Counted from the first letter of the stretch, positions 35,224 through 50,500 are shown. The stretch is 64,000 nt of DNA from Pratylenchus scribneri (GCA_030063045.1 JAQSEB010000004.1:744001-808000); one strand, 5' to 3'. The notes: a model not told the origin generated them from the sequence alone. Numbers and translations: made by a program.

Positions 35224-38200
35224 ATGTTCATTTTGGCCAATTTACTTGGCTCCCTTTTATTTTTCATCATTTTCTTTTTGCAATCACCGAATCCTTCCCT
35301 TTCATTTTTCTTTAACATGGGAGGTATATTTGATGGAATCTAAATTCTGTTGATGGCATAATTCCCTTCAACAATATTTAGGATGTTCTTGTCCCCCAAT
35401 GGTTTGTCCGGTTTGTGAATGCGGTGGAGGAGGGGGAAGTGGAGGTTGTGGTGGAGGCAATAATTGTGGCGGTGGTTGTGGGGGAAACAATGGATGTTCA
35501 TCAGCATCAGAAGGATGTGGCGGTGGAAACGGATGTGGAGGAGGCGGTGGTTGCGGAGGAGGCGGATGTGGATCTTCATCATCGGGAGGTGGTTGCCAAA
35601 TAACAATTGAAACTGTGCCATCAACGGGAGGAGGCGGAGGAGGAGGATATGGAGGAGGAAACGGAGGTTCACGCAAATCAAATTTAGCCTTTTTAATTGA
35701 AACAATTTGAACAAAAAAAGGTTGCTCACCATCATGTGCGCCAAGTGGCGGAAATGGAGGTAGATTTTGGGCCCATTTATTTATCATATTTTTGTTTAAA
35801 GGTTGTACTTCTCAATCATCCGGTTGTGGTGGAGGAGGAACAGGTAAATTCATTGACCATATTTTTGTTCTTTTGCAAAATAGGACGGACAATTGAGTAT
35901 CGCCGATTTGGTATTTGTGCAATTCTTTTGGCCACAACTCAACAAGGAAGCAACCAATTCAGGAAGGCGATATACCATTTGAAAGCCCTAAATGTCCTCT
36001 AAAAAGTGGCTTTTCTAATTTTTTGAAAATGCTAAAACTAATTTGTAAAATAAGCGGCTTTTCCTTATTAACATAAACATTTGGGCCTTTTATATTCAGA
36101 GACATGTAACTTTTCTAAAACCTAGATTTTATAAAATTTAAATTAAGCCACTTCATAGAGGACATTTTAAGCTTTAAAATGATATATCGCCTTCCCGAAT
36201 ATGTTATTGTCTCGTTGAGCTATGAGTCAAAACCGATGTAATTATTCAAACGGCAGTACTCAATTAGCCACTATCCATTTATCTTTATCCTAATATTTTA
36301 AGGCTGTACTTCTGCATCCACCGGTTGTGGTGGTGGAGGAGGTTCTTGATGCCATTTTCCAATTTTATATTTAAATTTTCAGGTTGCGCTTCTTCCGGAG
36401 GTTGTTCAAATTCATATTCATCGGGAGGTTGTGGTGGAGGAAGCAGCAGTGGCGGAGGTAGGAATTCCTTCATTAATTTTAATTCTACTTATTAATTCAA
36501 GGCTGTACACCTTCATGTCCACCTACCCCATCCCAATCATCTTCCGGTTGTGGAAATGGTGGTGGAGGAGGCATACTGAAATTCAAAATAATATTTAAAT
36601 AAAATTTTTTTCGCAGGTTGTTCTCAGCCATCTCCATCCTCTTATCCATCTCAATCCCAATCCTCTGGATGTGGTGGCGGTGGCCAATCTTTGAGCAGTG
36701 GAACATATTCCATTAGTTGTGGAGGTGGAGGAGGAGGTCAATTCTATCCCGGCTAATTTCACCGAAAAAGTCATTTAAAACATTTAAATTAAACCATATT
36801 ATTTCTTATTGTCAGTTTGGACTAAAAGTTGTTTGGGGCGAAAGCTGAGCCTATTCACTCGCCCCGGGTCTTTCGGCGGAGATCTAAGCTCCCAATGGCC
36901 CAAAAAACGGGATAGGGCTTATTAAAGGCGAATAAATAAAATTATTCTGTATTCATTGTGAGAGAAAAATATATAATATGAAGGGAAAAGACATGTAGGA
37001 GGGAAAAAGGGCTGATGTAAAAAGACAGATTGGGGCAATATTTGATTGATAGAGTGACTGAGCGATTAGGCAAAAAAGTGGGGGTACAGTAAGACAAAGG
37101 GAAAAAGGCACTTAGGTATCATTGGCATTGGCAGTTTGTTTAATATTTACAAATTTATGTTTTGAAACCGGTTTTATGGTTTCCAACATATTGAATCCGA
37201 AAACTTCATTACTTTTTGGGTTTAATCCTTACAAATGGATGAAAACCGGTTTGGATAAAATGTTTTAAACCACCATTTTCAGTGAATAGCCCTAGAAACC
37301 AATAAAAGTCTATTTTAATGTTTTTGAATGAATTTAGGTTCTGGTACTGCTTCCCAAAGCAATGGATGCGCCCCTTCTGGCCAATGTAGGAATATTCCTT
37401 ATTTATTAGTTTAAATCCTTCATTTTTAGCTGCTCCATGTCCTCCTCCATCAGCCCCACCTTCCAGCAGTGGCTATGTCGCCCCACAATCAGTGGCACCG
37501 GCCGCCACCACCATTGAATGCCACAGTGCCCCAACCAATTGCGCACCTTCGCCCCAACAGAGTACATCCGGTGCCGGTGGCACCTATGCCCAATCGGGAC
37601 CTCAAGGAGGTGGAGGCGGATTTGGAGGACAGCCACAGCCTACCGAATATGCCCAAGGCGGGGGCGGATATGTGAGAATGGGTTTAGAGGGAGGCGCATT
37701 CTTTTGGATTGGATATGCTCCAACTTAGCGCCATTTATAATAACTCATTTAGGTCTGAACCAATTTTGATGATTTTGGTATCTAATTAAAGAGCAGATTT
37801 CTGGCTATCGAATGATATTTATTTTATCTGAATTGGCTAACAATTCATGAAGTTATTAACCAAAAAACCATCCAAATTACCTTTAATATGGATTAGCGAA
37901 AGGTTCAGTGGTTTTTTTGGCACAATTCCGCCATTTCTAAAATAATTTAAATAAAATTAATATTATTTGATAGCCAACATTCATCTCTTTAAATTAATTA
38001 CAAATTCATTAAAATTGATTCAGTCTTTGATGAATTGTTTTTGATGACGACAATTGGGCTATTCTCCATTCATTCAATCCCCAAATTGGTCCACAGGAAA
38101 AGCCCCAGCCTTTGCCTCCACCCGACAATTTTGTGCCACCCCCTCAACCTCCTCAAGCCCCTTATGACCAGCCACCGGCTATTCAGGCACTTGCCCAACC

Positions 38201-39270
38201 CCCAATCCAACCTCCGGCACCCGCCCCTGCTCCCGAACCCGACAATAATTCGTACAAAACCGAGAATGAAGCAGCAAGCGGGGCAGGCAATGGAGGAGGT
38301 GGGAATTCAGGTGGAGGAAGTGGAGGAAATAATGGTGGATCGTACAATAGGGATACGGTTGGTAGAATTGGAATTGGGCTAAAAATACAAATATTCATCA
38401 GGTAAATGTGAGCGGTGGAAAGGAAGGGCCAAGTTTGCTGGGAAATAAATTGGCCAAAGTGACAACAACGGTGAATTCCATTTTGGAAAAATCAGTAAAT
38501 TATTGACTTAAATTTGAAGTTGAAATCCACATTGCCAATGGACATTTATGAGGAACCAGGCGAATTGCCAGATTTGGCCGATTATGAACGAGAATGGGAT
38601 GCAAAAACAACATCCACCCTGGATCCAATTGTTCGGCCAAAAAATGCCAGCATTTTGGGAGGACAAAATGCTTTGGAAAGAACCACAACATCAGCTGGGA
38701 CGAATGAGAGGGAAAAAGATGATGTGGGAAATGGGAGGGGGATTAATTAATTCATTGAAGAAATTCAGCGATTAACCGACGATTTTTCCGAGAATTCCTT
38801 CAAGAAAGTGCATGCCTCAGTTCAAACTGCCGATCAGGAACGTCTTGGAACTGATGACCCAAAATGCAGTTGGTTTTTTATTGAATAAATTCCAATTAAA
38901 TGCGCATTTATTCATCTAAATATTCTAAATGATTTATAGGTTCAGAAACCCTTCGTGCAATTATGCTGGAGGCAAATTCATTTTAATCATATTTTATAAT
39001 AATCCAATTATTATTCCCCAAACATTTTCACAGAATATTGTGCTCAGTCCGACCATTTCCAAACAATTAATTTTCAGTGCAGGCCGATTGGCATTTGGCG
39101 CTTCTATCGATGTTATTTGCAGTAAAAATAAATTTTCCTATACAGTGGTCAGTTTTTTGCAACTAATTAACATTTCTTTTAAATCTTTTCCCCTTTTCTA
39201 GGTCAGTTCAAAAATTTTTTGTGAAGCTTCACGTGGCCCAGTCACTTGTTTTGCCTTTCTCCAACCTTGA
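35224..39270 (+). CDS. Secreted ground-like (GRL) domain protein with Gly/Cys micro-exon modules
   Basis: Exon 1 (35224-35323) encodes a signal peptide (LLGSLLFFIIFFLQSPNPSL). Exons 2-9 (35382-35666, 35721-35759, 35802-35843, 36303-36341, 36383-36457, 36502-36570, 36617-36736, 37338-37385) are all phase 1-1, have lengths divisible by three, and each starts Gly-Cys or Gly-Ser and ends in a Gly run, for example GCTSQSSGCGGGGT and GCTSASTGCGGGG. Longer Pro/Gly/Ala-rich exons follow (AAPCPPPSAPPSSSG, LPPPDNFVPPPQPPQAPYDQ). The C-terminus is a ground-like domain: KCSSETLRAIMLE, ISKQLIFSAGRLAFGASIDV, ICSKNKFSYTVVSSKIFCEA, GPVTCFAFLQP. GRL proteins are hedgehog-related nematode secreted proteins linked to cuticle and molting. 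Introns at 36571-36616 and 38972-39033 use GC donors; others carry a family-A, a family-B and a family-C repeat. Confidence 0.88.
35895..36285. repeat. Family-A palindromic MITE
   Basis: The left arm has CAACAAGGAAGCAACCAATT, CAGGAAGGCGATATACCATT, GAAAGCCCTAAATGTCCTCT and AAAAAGTGGC. The right arm has the inverse (AAGCCACTTCATAGAGGACA, ATATATCGCCTTCCCGAATA, CTCGTTGAGCTATGAG). It lies in the GRL intron between two micro-exons. Confidence 0.75.
36800..37135 (+). repeat. Dispersed repeat family C, copy 1
   Basis: It shares with the copies near 45.3 and 55.9 kb an ordered series of blocks: AGCCTATTC/AGCTCCCAATGGCC, GGGATAGG, GAAGGGAAAAGACATG, CAATATTTGATTGATAGAGT, AGGCAAAAAAGTGGGGGTAC and AGTAAGACAAAGGGAAAAAG. 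It sits in a GRL intron. No terminal inverted repeat or coding capacity was recognised. Confidence 0.6.
37720..38045. repeat. Family-B palindromic MITE, copy 3
   Basis: The left arm has ATGCTCCAACTTAGCGCCAT, TTATAATAACTCATTTAGGT and CTGAACCAATTTTGATGATT. The right arm has AATTCATTAAAATTGATTCA and GTCTTTGATGAATTG. It fills the intron between the GGGGY and EKPQPLPPPDN exons of the GRL gene. Confidence 0.75.
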
Positions 39271-39379
39271 CCAATTTTATACAAATATTCAAATTTAATT
39301 TCATTTTTGTATATTTTGTGGCCAATTAACATAAATCCATTCCAATCCTTCAGTAAATATTATTTCATTTTGCCATTTT

Positions 39380-39655
39380 TCATTTTCCAGCGCAATTTTT
39401 TGTTGTACAAGTGAGGAACCAGCCATTCCCAAATCTGGATGGCACATTTTGTGCCTTATAAATGTAGGCAGAATTGACTTGTTGTTGGGTATTTTGTGTG
39501 TAGGTGGAAGTGTCGGCCCAATTGCGATGATCCCATGGATTGAGTGGTTGTGGTTGTTGGCCATTATTGGCATAAAAATAGGGTTGAAAATGTTGGCAAT
39601 CGGTTGGCAAAAGGAAAATTGGAGAAAGGATCAAAATGGTAATGAATAGAAGCAT
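39380..39655 (-). CDS. Small secreted protein, unrecognised
   Basis: A single minus-strand frame encodes about 91 residues beginning with a convincing signal peptide, MLLFITILILSPIFLLPTDC. The mature part is Gln/Asn/Pro/Tyr-rich (HFQPYFYANNGQQPQPLNPW, STYTQNTQQQVNSAYIYK) and has two cysteines near the end (LTCTTKNC). I do not recognise a family. The size and composition fit small secreted nematode proteins, including candidate effectors, but nothing here is diagnostic. A further spliced exon at 39301-39370 is possible. Its stop is about 110 bp from the converging GRL stop. Confidence 0.6.
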   Translation of the reverse strand: MLLFITILILSPIFLLPTDCQHFQPYFYANNGQQPQPLNPWDHRNWADTSTYTQNTQQQVNSAYIYKAQNVPSRFGNGWFLTCTTKNCAGK

Positions 39656-40097
39656 TTTATTAGGGATGGATTTGGATGAGAATTGGATTGAATGAATATA
39701 GAATAAAATGGAAATGGGGATGGATCAAATGGAGGAGGAAGAAGGTCGGCTTTATCCAAGGGCAAAGCCATAAATCAGCAGAACGCCCAAATCCAAAATA
39801 AAAAACTGGAAAGCCGAGATAACATTAATTTAATGATGTGGCTGCTGGAGGTCAATGTCAAATCAGTGCACAATAAATTCCCCGAGAGCCGAGAGGTTAT
39901 CATTTTTTTATCATTTTGCCAGCAAAAAATGTTCTTAAACAATGTTCCTCTTAATTCCTGCTTGATTCAGTCGGCAATAAAATTATCGCACAATTTATTA
40001 TACTTTTAATTACAATCAAGAAAATATTAATATTTAATTATGTGTGAGTCCATAGCAAATCAGCGCACAATCTATTCTTCGTCAATGTATTACTTTA
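39656..40097. other. Intergenic, nothing recognised
   Basis: This 440-bp spacer between the secreted-protein start and the nuclear receptor stop holds probable promoter sequence for the former (TATA-like ATATAGAATAAAATG near 39697) and the 3' flank of the latter. Confidence 0.4.
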
Positions 40098-43000
40098 TTA
40101 TTTGGTTGCCAGCAACAATTCTCTCAATAACGATTCGCCCAATTCGCCTGCTGTATTCAGTCGAGAATATAATTGTTGGAATGAACCATTCAATTTGCCC
40201 AATTCCTCCAATTTTCCCATCAAATTTCCAAATGCCTGGTCAATATTGTCCCTTCTGCTGCTTTACATCCATAAACACCTTTGTGAATCCATTTAATTTC
40301 TGATCTCTTTTTATCCTCTGCAACTTGCCTTTTCAACAATGCGCAATATTTTTGTTTTGATTCCTCAATCATTTCCTTTGACATTAGTAAAATGCCATTT
40401 GGTACCGTGAAAAGTGCGATTGCATGCAAAATTAGCATTATTGATCGATTAGTGCGCCATTTCTCCTCAAATGTCATTAAAAAATGTCGATGCTCTTCCG
40501 AATGTTGTTCCTTCGGTGGAAGAACATTTAAATTCAAGCAAAAAGGCAATTGTTGCCCCCCGGTTCCATTCAGAATTGCATGTCGCCATGCCTCATTGCT
40601 CGAATCGAAGGCCATTGCTCCACGTAGAATTAGCAGTCCAAGAAGGGAATTCCTATAGGAATTGTCACATTTCCACTGATATCCAAAATTTGCACACCCG
40701 AAATTTGCGCACTAAAATATTTTAGCAATCTTCTAGCTTATCAATAAAATTTATAATTAATGGAATAAGCTCTTTCTGTGAAACATTTTGATATTAGTTT
40801 TAATTCCGCCTGGCGAACATAGAATAATTCCGCCTGGCGAACTTAGAATAATTCCGCCTGGCGAACTTAGAATAATTCCGTCTGGCGAACTTAGAATAAT
40901 TCCGCCTGGCGAACTTAGAATAATTCCGCCTGGCGAACTTAGAATAATTCCGCCTGGCGAACTTAGAATAATTCCGCCTGGCGAACTTAGAATAATTCCG
41001 CCTGGCGAACTTAGAATAATTCCGCCTGGCGAACTTAGAATAAATCCGCCTGTTTGACTAAGTTTTAATTCCGCCTGGCGAACTTAGAATAATTCCGCCT
41101 GTTTGACTAAGTTTTAATTCCGCCTGGCGAACTTAGAATAATTCCGCCTGGCGAACTTAGAATAATTCCTCCTGGCGAACTTAGAATAATTCCGCCTGGC
41201 GAACTTAGAATAATTCCGCCTGGCGAACTTAGAATAATTCCGCCTGGCGAACTTAGAATAATTCCGCCTGGCGAACTTAGAATAATTCCGCCTGGCGAAC
41301 TTAGAATAATTCCGCCTGGCGAACTTAGAATAATTCCGCCTGTTTGACTAAGTTTTAATTCCGCCTGGCGAACTTAGAATAATTCCGCCTGGCGAACTTA
41401 GAATAATTCCGCCTGTTTGACTAAGTTTTAATTCCGCCTGGCGAACTTAGAATAATTCCGCCTGGCGAACTTAGAATAATTCCGCCTGTTTGACTAAGTT
41501 TTAATTCCGCCTGGCGAACTTAGAATAATTCCGCCTGGCGAACTTAGAATAATTCCGCCCGGCGAACTTAGAATAATTCCGCCTGGCGAACTTAGAATAA
41601 TTCCGCCTGGCGAACTTAGAATAATTCCGCCTGGCGAACTTAGAATAATTCCGCCTGGCGAACTTAGAATAAATCCGCCTGTTTGACTAAGTTTTAATTC
41701 CGCCTGGCGAACTTAGAATAATTCCGCCTGTTTGACTAAGTTTTAATTCCGCCTGGCGAACTTAGAATAATTCCGCCTGGCGAACTTAGAATAATTCCTC
41801 CTGGCGAACTTAGAATAATTCCGCCTGGCGAACTTAGAATAATTCCGCCTGGCGAACTTAGAATAATTCCGCCTGTTTTTATTCCGCCTGGCGAACTTAG
41901 AATAATTCCGCCTGGCGAACTTAGAATAATTCCGCCTGTTTTTATTCCGCCTGGCGAACTTAGAATAATTCCGCCTGGCGAACTTAGAATAATTCCGCCT
42001 GTTTTTATTCCGCCTGGCGAACTTAGAATAATTCCGCCTGTTTTTATTCAGCCTGGCGAACTTAGAATAATTCCGCCTGTTAGAATAATTCCGCCTGGTT
42101 ATCAAATATAATTAACCAGTAAATTACCTATACAAAAGTTCCCTGATTTTGGTCTATTTTATTGCTTTTTTGGTCATAACTTTTTGCAACTTTTTTCCCA
42201 ATTTCTGTCAAATTGGTCTATTTTATTGCTTTTTTGGTCATAACTTTTTGCAACTTTTTTCTCCCAATTTCTGTCAAATCTATCATCTATTTTATAATCT
42301 ATAATCTACAATCTACAATATTTATATTTATCTCAATCAAAAGAAACTATTTATTGGTAAATGATAACAAATTTGCATGCCTAAGGCAATAATCAATTAA
42401 ATTTGATCTGCTGGTGGGCAAAATTCGGGCGCAAATTTCATTCCACCTATTTGTACATATTTAATACCTCAATATTGCAATTTGGTCACGTGGATCGAGC
42501 GCACGAAATGCGGCAATTTGTTTGCACATTGCCACCATTCGACGCATCCCAAATTCGCTGGCACGAAATGCGTCAATCAGTGTTAAATTGAATGGGCCAA
42601 AATGTTGTGCCATTGGAATTGGACTGTCCAAAATGAGGCTTGCTCGATTCAATTCCTTTGAATGCCCATTAGTATAAAATGTGTCAAAAAGATGCTCACA
42701 TCTAACATTGCCTTCTCAATATTGTCCAATTCCACCATTTTTTCTGCCAATATTTCCTCCGTTTGTGTTCCCTTTTCAATGCCAATTTGCGCATTTATTG
42801 TCCCACATCGACATTTGCAAACACAAATTTTCTCATTTCCATCGGACAATTCCGACTTTTTCCTTTTCCTCGGCACATTTCTCCTTCTTTCCCCTTCATT
42901 TTGACCATTTTCTTTGGCCCAATGCTTTTTCCAGGCATCCACCATTTCTCCGCGCATTCCCATCTGTGTTCATTTTATAATTTATATAAATTTTTGTATT

Positions 43001-43282
43001 TTTTCCCAATTTTTTAAACCCAACTTGAATGCATTTTTCCAGCCGACATGCCGGACATGCCTTCCTTGATGCCTTCGTAATTTGGCATTTTCCAGTGAAT
43101 GGACATTGTTGCTGATTTTTTCCCGATTTTGAACAACTTCGACGGAAAAATGCTTTGCATGATTCACAACTTATGCAGCCAAAATTCATTCCACAGCCAA
43201 TTGAATCCCCGCAAATTTTACAGCATTCTCGCTTCGTTAATTCAGAAGAATTCTGGGCAGAAATAATAGCAGAAGGCATCAT
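40098..43282 (-). CDS. Nuclear hormone receptor, DAF-12/NHR-8-type DNA-binding domain
   Basis: The zinc-finger domain reads CCKICGDSIGCGMNFGCISC, then ESCKAFFRRSCSKSGKNQQQ, CPFTGKCQITKASRKACPAC, RLEKCIQVGFKK, with all eight zinc cysteines. The P-box ESCKA is that of DAF-12, NHR-8 and vitamin-D-receptor-like NR1 members. A basic/acidic hinge follows (NVPRKRKKSELSDGNEKICV). The ligand-binding domain shows AFRASEFGMRRMVAMCKQIA, AFRALDPRDQIAILR, NSLLGLLILRGAMAFDS, FEEKWRTNRSIMLILHAIAL and FGNLMGKLEELGKLNGSFQQ, ending at TAA 40098. The intron joining the two ligand-domain exons (40653-42467) is 1.8 kb and is mostly a 24-bp satellite array. The last intron (40261-40328) needs a GC donor (AG|GCAAGT) to keep the final exon in frame. 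The ligand is unknown. Confidence 0.88.
40801..42095. repeat. 24-bp satellite array with interspersed 28-bp-type units
   Basis: About fifty units of TTCCGCCTGGCGAACTTAGA plus ATAA. Single units of the 28-bp family second half (TTTGACTAAGTTTTAA) and a short TTTTTA variant are interspersed at several positions, showing that the two satellite types mix within one array. It lies inside the nuclear receptor intron. Confidence 0.98.
42148..42279. repeat. Tandem duplication of about 65 bp
   Basis: Two nearly identical copies of TTGGTCTATTTTATTGCTTT followed by TTTGGTCATAACTTTTTGCA and a short tail ending CAATTTCTGTCAAAT lie beside the satellite in the same intron. Confidence 0.9.
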
Positions 43283-43777
43283 TTGAATGAATAATAATCG
43301 AACAAAAATATGAATAACAAAATTATTGATGATAAAATGGAAATTAATGAGTTCGTTCTTTTTCGTTATCAATTTGGTCTTTTACTGATAAATAAAATAA
43401 CAACCTCCTTCCTCTATCAAATTAATTTATTATTTAATATTTATCACCAATTTCTATAAAATTTTAATTATTTTTAAATAATTTGTATTCTTCATTTTCA
43501 TTAATTTCAAATTCAAAAATCTGAAAATTTTGTTCCATTTCGAATTCCTTTCCGCTGCTCCATTTAAATGGTTTTATCTTGAATTATGCAAAATCGAATC
43601 CAAGGACGCTCCAACATTCATGCCATAAATCGGAAGAAGGGGGAGATAATGATCAGTAGCAGTTGCGCCAATAGCACAAATTCCCCTCATTCACCTTTGA
43701 ATTTGACTCAATCGGCTCATTTCATTGTGCGCATTTTGCAAATTACCTTTCATCTACCTCTGTAAAATTTTATAAAA
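43283..43777. other. Divergent intergenic region, nothing recognised
   Basis: This 495-bp AT-rich spacer separates the divergent nuclear receptor and alpha-tubulin starts and presumably holds both promoters. No repeat or RNA gene was seen. Confidence 0.4.
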
Positions 43778-46546
<2,769 letters not shown>

Positions 46547-46679
46547 AAGAAGAAGAAATAAAACGGATTATTTTGATCATAATAATTATGTTAATTTTGC
46601 CATGGAATTCATCATTTTCTAACTGGTTTTCTACCAAACTAAAGTGCGATAATAATTTTTATGAAGCAAGCTTCAGTAC

Positions 46680-47035
46680 GACCTATTCATTACCTGGGGC
46701 CTTTCTTTTGGCCATAGTTCAATATGGAAGCAACCAATTTAGGAAGGCAATATGCCTTTTTAAAGCCCTAAATGTACTCTAAAAAGTGGCTTTAAATTCT
46801 AAAAAGTGGCTTCGCTATTTTTTTTTGAAAATTTAAATCAATTTGAAATAAGCGGCTTTTCTGCAAAAATCTACGGTTCATTATACTCAAAAATGAATAA
46901 CTAAATTAAATGGTGAATTTTATAAAAATTTAAAAGGCCACTTTGTAGAAGACACTTTTGGCTTTCTATCGGTATATCGCCTTCCCAGATTGGTTGTTGT
47001 CTCGTTGAGCCATAAGCCCAAAACTGATGCAGGAA
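46680..47035. repeat. Family-A palindromic MITE
   Basis: Left arm TATGGAAGCAACCAATTTAG, GAAGGCAATATGCC, AAAGCCCTAAATGTACTCTA. Right arm AGGCCACTTTGTAGAAGACA, TCGGTATATCGCCTTCCCAG, CTCGTTGAGCCATAAGCC. Confidence 0.75.
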
Positions 47036-47044
47036 TTCAATTGT

Positions 47045-47380
47045 CACCTATTTGAAATGTTCTTTTGATCATAGCTCTAGAAGGAAGCAACTAATTTAGG
47101 GAGGCGATATGCCATTCAAAAGCCCTAAATAGCCTCTGAAAAGTGGCACACTAATTTATGTAAACTTAAAAGACCTAGTAGAAAAACTGGATTTTCCAGC
47201 AAAAATTCGACTTATTGCACTCAAAGGCACGTAATTATTTTTAAAATTCGAAATCATAAAATCCAGAACGACCATTTTATAGAGAGCACTTTGGGCTTTC
47301 AAATGATATATTTTTTTCCTGATTGGTTGTTTCCTTGTTGAGTTATGGCCAAAAGAATGATGCACGTGCTAAACTTTTCA
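47045..47380. repeat. Family-A palindromic MITE, adjacent copy
   Basis: Left arm AGAAGGAAGCAACTAATTTA, GGAGGCGATATGCCATTCAA. Right arm TATAGAGAGCACTTTGGGCT, TTTCCTGATTGGTTGTTTCC, TTGAGTTATGGCCAAAAGAA. Confidence 0.75.
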
Positions 47381-47597
47381 GATACTATATTCCAATAAAT
47401 TAAATATTTATTTTTTGGCATTTTATAATATTAAGACATAATATCCTATTCGGATAATTTTATTTTTAAACCGCCCGAACCCCGAAGGCTTTTCTTTGGT
47501 TTTAATTGGATCTTTGCACTGAAAACGACAGCTGTCACTGCCACCCTCTTTTATTCAATTAATTTATTTGATTTAATTAATTAATCTTTGGAGGAAA

Positions 47598-50500
47598 ATG
47601 GAAATGGACGAAGCAATGATGATCGGCAGCAGTTCATCGACTTCAACGGAGGCCAGCGAAATAATGGACGAGTCGGCCAAACGTAAAACGCCTAGAGGCA
47701 ATCCACCGGATAATGCCGCAACAGAACACAATTCAAATTCGCAATCATTGATACAAAGGCTGCAATCAAATGAGCAAGGTCGACGGATTAGGCTTTACCG
47801 AAATGGCGATAGATTTTTTAAGGTATTTTTAAAATTAATTTAACTAAATTTAATCAAATTATTTTCAGGGCATTTGGTATACAATAATTCCTTCACTGCG
47901 TTCATGGACAGCATTTTTGGAGGATTTACAAAAAATTCATTTCCTGATTGATTCCCTAACATTACCGCATGGAATTCGATTCATTTTCCACACAAATGGC
48001 GGCGAACAATGCAACGGATTGGAGGAAATTCAACATGGTAACGAAAAAAAAGGAATAATGCAATTTTAAATTGAAATTAAAGGACAAAGTTATGTGGTTT
48101 CGTCGACGGACAAATTCAAGCGAATTGATTATGCAAATGCGGCGCAACCAATGTGGTCATTTGTGTCGAATAGACCGCCGGAATTGCCAACGGGCGCATT
48201 AAGGGAAACATTCAAACGGGTTTGGCATTTAAAAAATTAATTTTATTTAATTTAAATATTTAGGAACCGAATGAATTCGTGAAACCAAGGTAATCCGGCA
48301 ATGAGAAAATTAATTTGAAATTTGTCAGAATAATTACAATAATTCGGAATGGGATTAAACCAAGGCGGGTGGTTCGCCATTTGCTGAACAAAAGGACGGC
48401 ACAATCATTCGATATGGTCAATTTTGGGTGGAAATAATTTAATATCAATTATTTTAGGTGATCAGTGATATAACGGCCATAATAAAATTGAACACTGGAG
48501 CAGTGCGAAAATTGTATTCAATCAGTGGAAAACAAGTTTACTATTATTAATATTTTGTTAAAATTTATTTGAATTTGAGGTGAACAATTTGGCGGATTTT
48601 TTCGACGAAGATTACATTTTCATTGCATATGGCACTGAACGAATTTGTTGCGATGATTTTTATGTCATCACTGAAGGTTTTATTTTTTTATTTTAAAAAA
48701 AATAGGCACCAAAAATTTTATTTTTTGATAAAAATTTAAGTAGAATATATAAAAATGCATAAAAAGTGACAATCAAGCCAAAAAAAAAATATTTGCCTCG
48801 GAGAAGATTCGAACCCGAGTCCTAAATTTTACAAAAAAAGCATCAAACCACTAAGTTAAAATTGTCGTTTTTAGTTGGATGGTTAAAACTTCTTTATAAA
48901 ATAATAACCAGCGTAAATCTAAAGAAACAATAAAAAATAGAGTGCCAAAAACACTAAATGTTACCAAAAAAATTATTGCTAAAATTTTAGAATATAAAAG
49001 AATGGAAATTGGGAAGAGAAGACCGCCAGGCAGCAGATTTGGCCGTCAATTCCGGCTGAAACCGGGGCAAATGAAAATGTTGACAAAACGGAATCAAAAT
49101 GCATTCCAAAAAGAGCCAACTCCATTTTCGAATGGTAAAATTGGAAAATATTAGAATAATTAATTTTTGAATTTAGCCGGCATTGAATTGCCTTTGGAGC
49201 TGAAGGACAAAATTCGGGTGATGGAAATGTTGGGCGATGGGAACACCGCGTTGGTCTACAAAGCGGCATTCCTCGATTTGGACACCGGTCAATGGGAAAT
49301 GGACGCGCTGAAAATTGTTCGGCGGGAAACATTGGCCAATGATGAAGTGATGGCATTTGTGCGGACGGAAATTGAATTGCTGGGCAAATTGAGGCATGAA
49401 CAAATTGTGCTGCTGAGGGATTGGCAAATTGTCGACCAGAATTGGTACATTCGAATGGAATTGGTGCCGGTAAGTCTGCGGGAATAATTCAAAAAAAAAT
49501 CAGATTTTTTTATTCAAAAAATTATTACATTTTTATAATATTTTTTTTCGTAAAACAACGAAAATATTTTATATAGATTTTTTAATAAAATTTTAAAAAA
49601 ACAATTAAATTATTTTAGGAAATTTTTTCATAAAATAAAATGAGACCTTACTTTTTATTGACTGCATAAAAAATATTTTTTAAAAGAACCAAAAACTTTA
49701 TTTAAAAAAGAAAAAACGGAGAAAAATTAACAAAAAAATTTAAATTAATTAATATTTTTATTAATTATTCAATAATATTTAATTTTTAATTGATTTAAGG
49801 ATGGTGACATGTTCGAATTGTTGCGCAAAAGGAGGACATTCAACGAGACAGAAACGTAAATGAATAATTTAAAATGATTAAATTAATTCACTCTAAATTT
49901 GCAGTGCAAGTTGTGTGGAATGCATTTGCCGGGCATTGGATTATTTGCATTCCGAACATTTAATTGTGCATCGGGATGTCAAATTGGAAAATCTTTTGGT
50001 AAATTTAATTCAAATATATTTGAAAATTAATTTTTTTCAGGTTTATACACGTCCGGGCGATGGCCGATTGATGACAAAATTGGCCGATTTTGGATTGGCA
50101 ATTCGACTGGCCACCGCCGACCAATTGCTGTACCAACTTTGTGGAACGGTTTGTTCCCTAAAATGTTCATTAATTCCAATAATTTTAGCCAACCTATGTT
50201 GCCCCGGAAGTGCTGGCCGAATTTGGCTATTCATTCAAGGCGGATTGCTGGTCGCTGGGAATTATTCTCTACATTTTGCTTTGCGGATTTCCCCCATTTG
50301 GGGTGGATGAACCGGACGAAGTGCTTTTCAATCGAATCCTACGCGGCCAATTCGATTTCCCATTGCCTTCATTTGCCACGGTCAGTGCCTCCTCAAAATT
50401 GCTGATTGTTCGGCTGCTCAACAATGACCCGAATTTGCGATTGTCCGCAATGGAGGCGATGAATTGGCATTGGACAAAGGTGGGAGAAATAGGGGAATTA

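Larger units (their letters stand above)
46547..47597. other. Intergenic, two family-A MITEs
   Basis: Almost the whole spacer between alpha-tubulin and the kinase is occupied by two adjacent family-A copies, about 46680-47035 and 47045-47380. The remaining 200 bp upstream of the kinase ATG presumably contains its promoter. Confidence 0.6.

Noticed and set aside
35340..35787. Minus-strand Pro/His/Leu-rich frames opposite the Gly/Cys exons
   Set aside because: They are the antisense shadow of Gly-codon runs in the ground-like gene, whose plus-strand exons splice in phase to a recognisable domain.
40220..40330. Frameshift or pseudogene in the nuclear receptor C-terminus
   Set aside because: The apparent frame change disappears if a consensus GC donor (AG|GCAAGT) at 40328 is used, giving a 68-bp GC-AG intron in the right phase.
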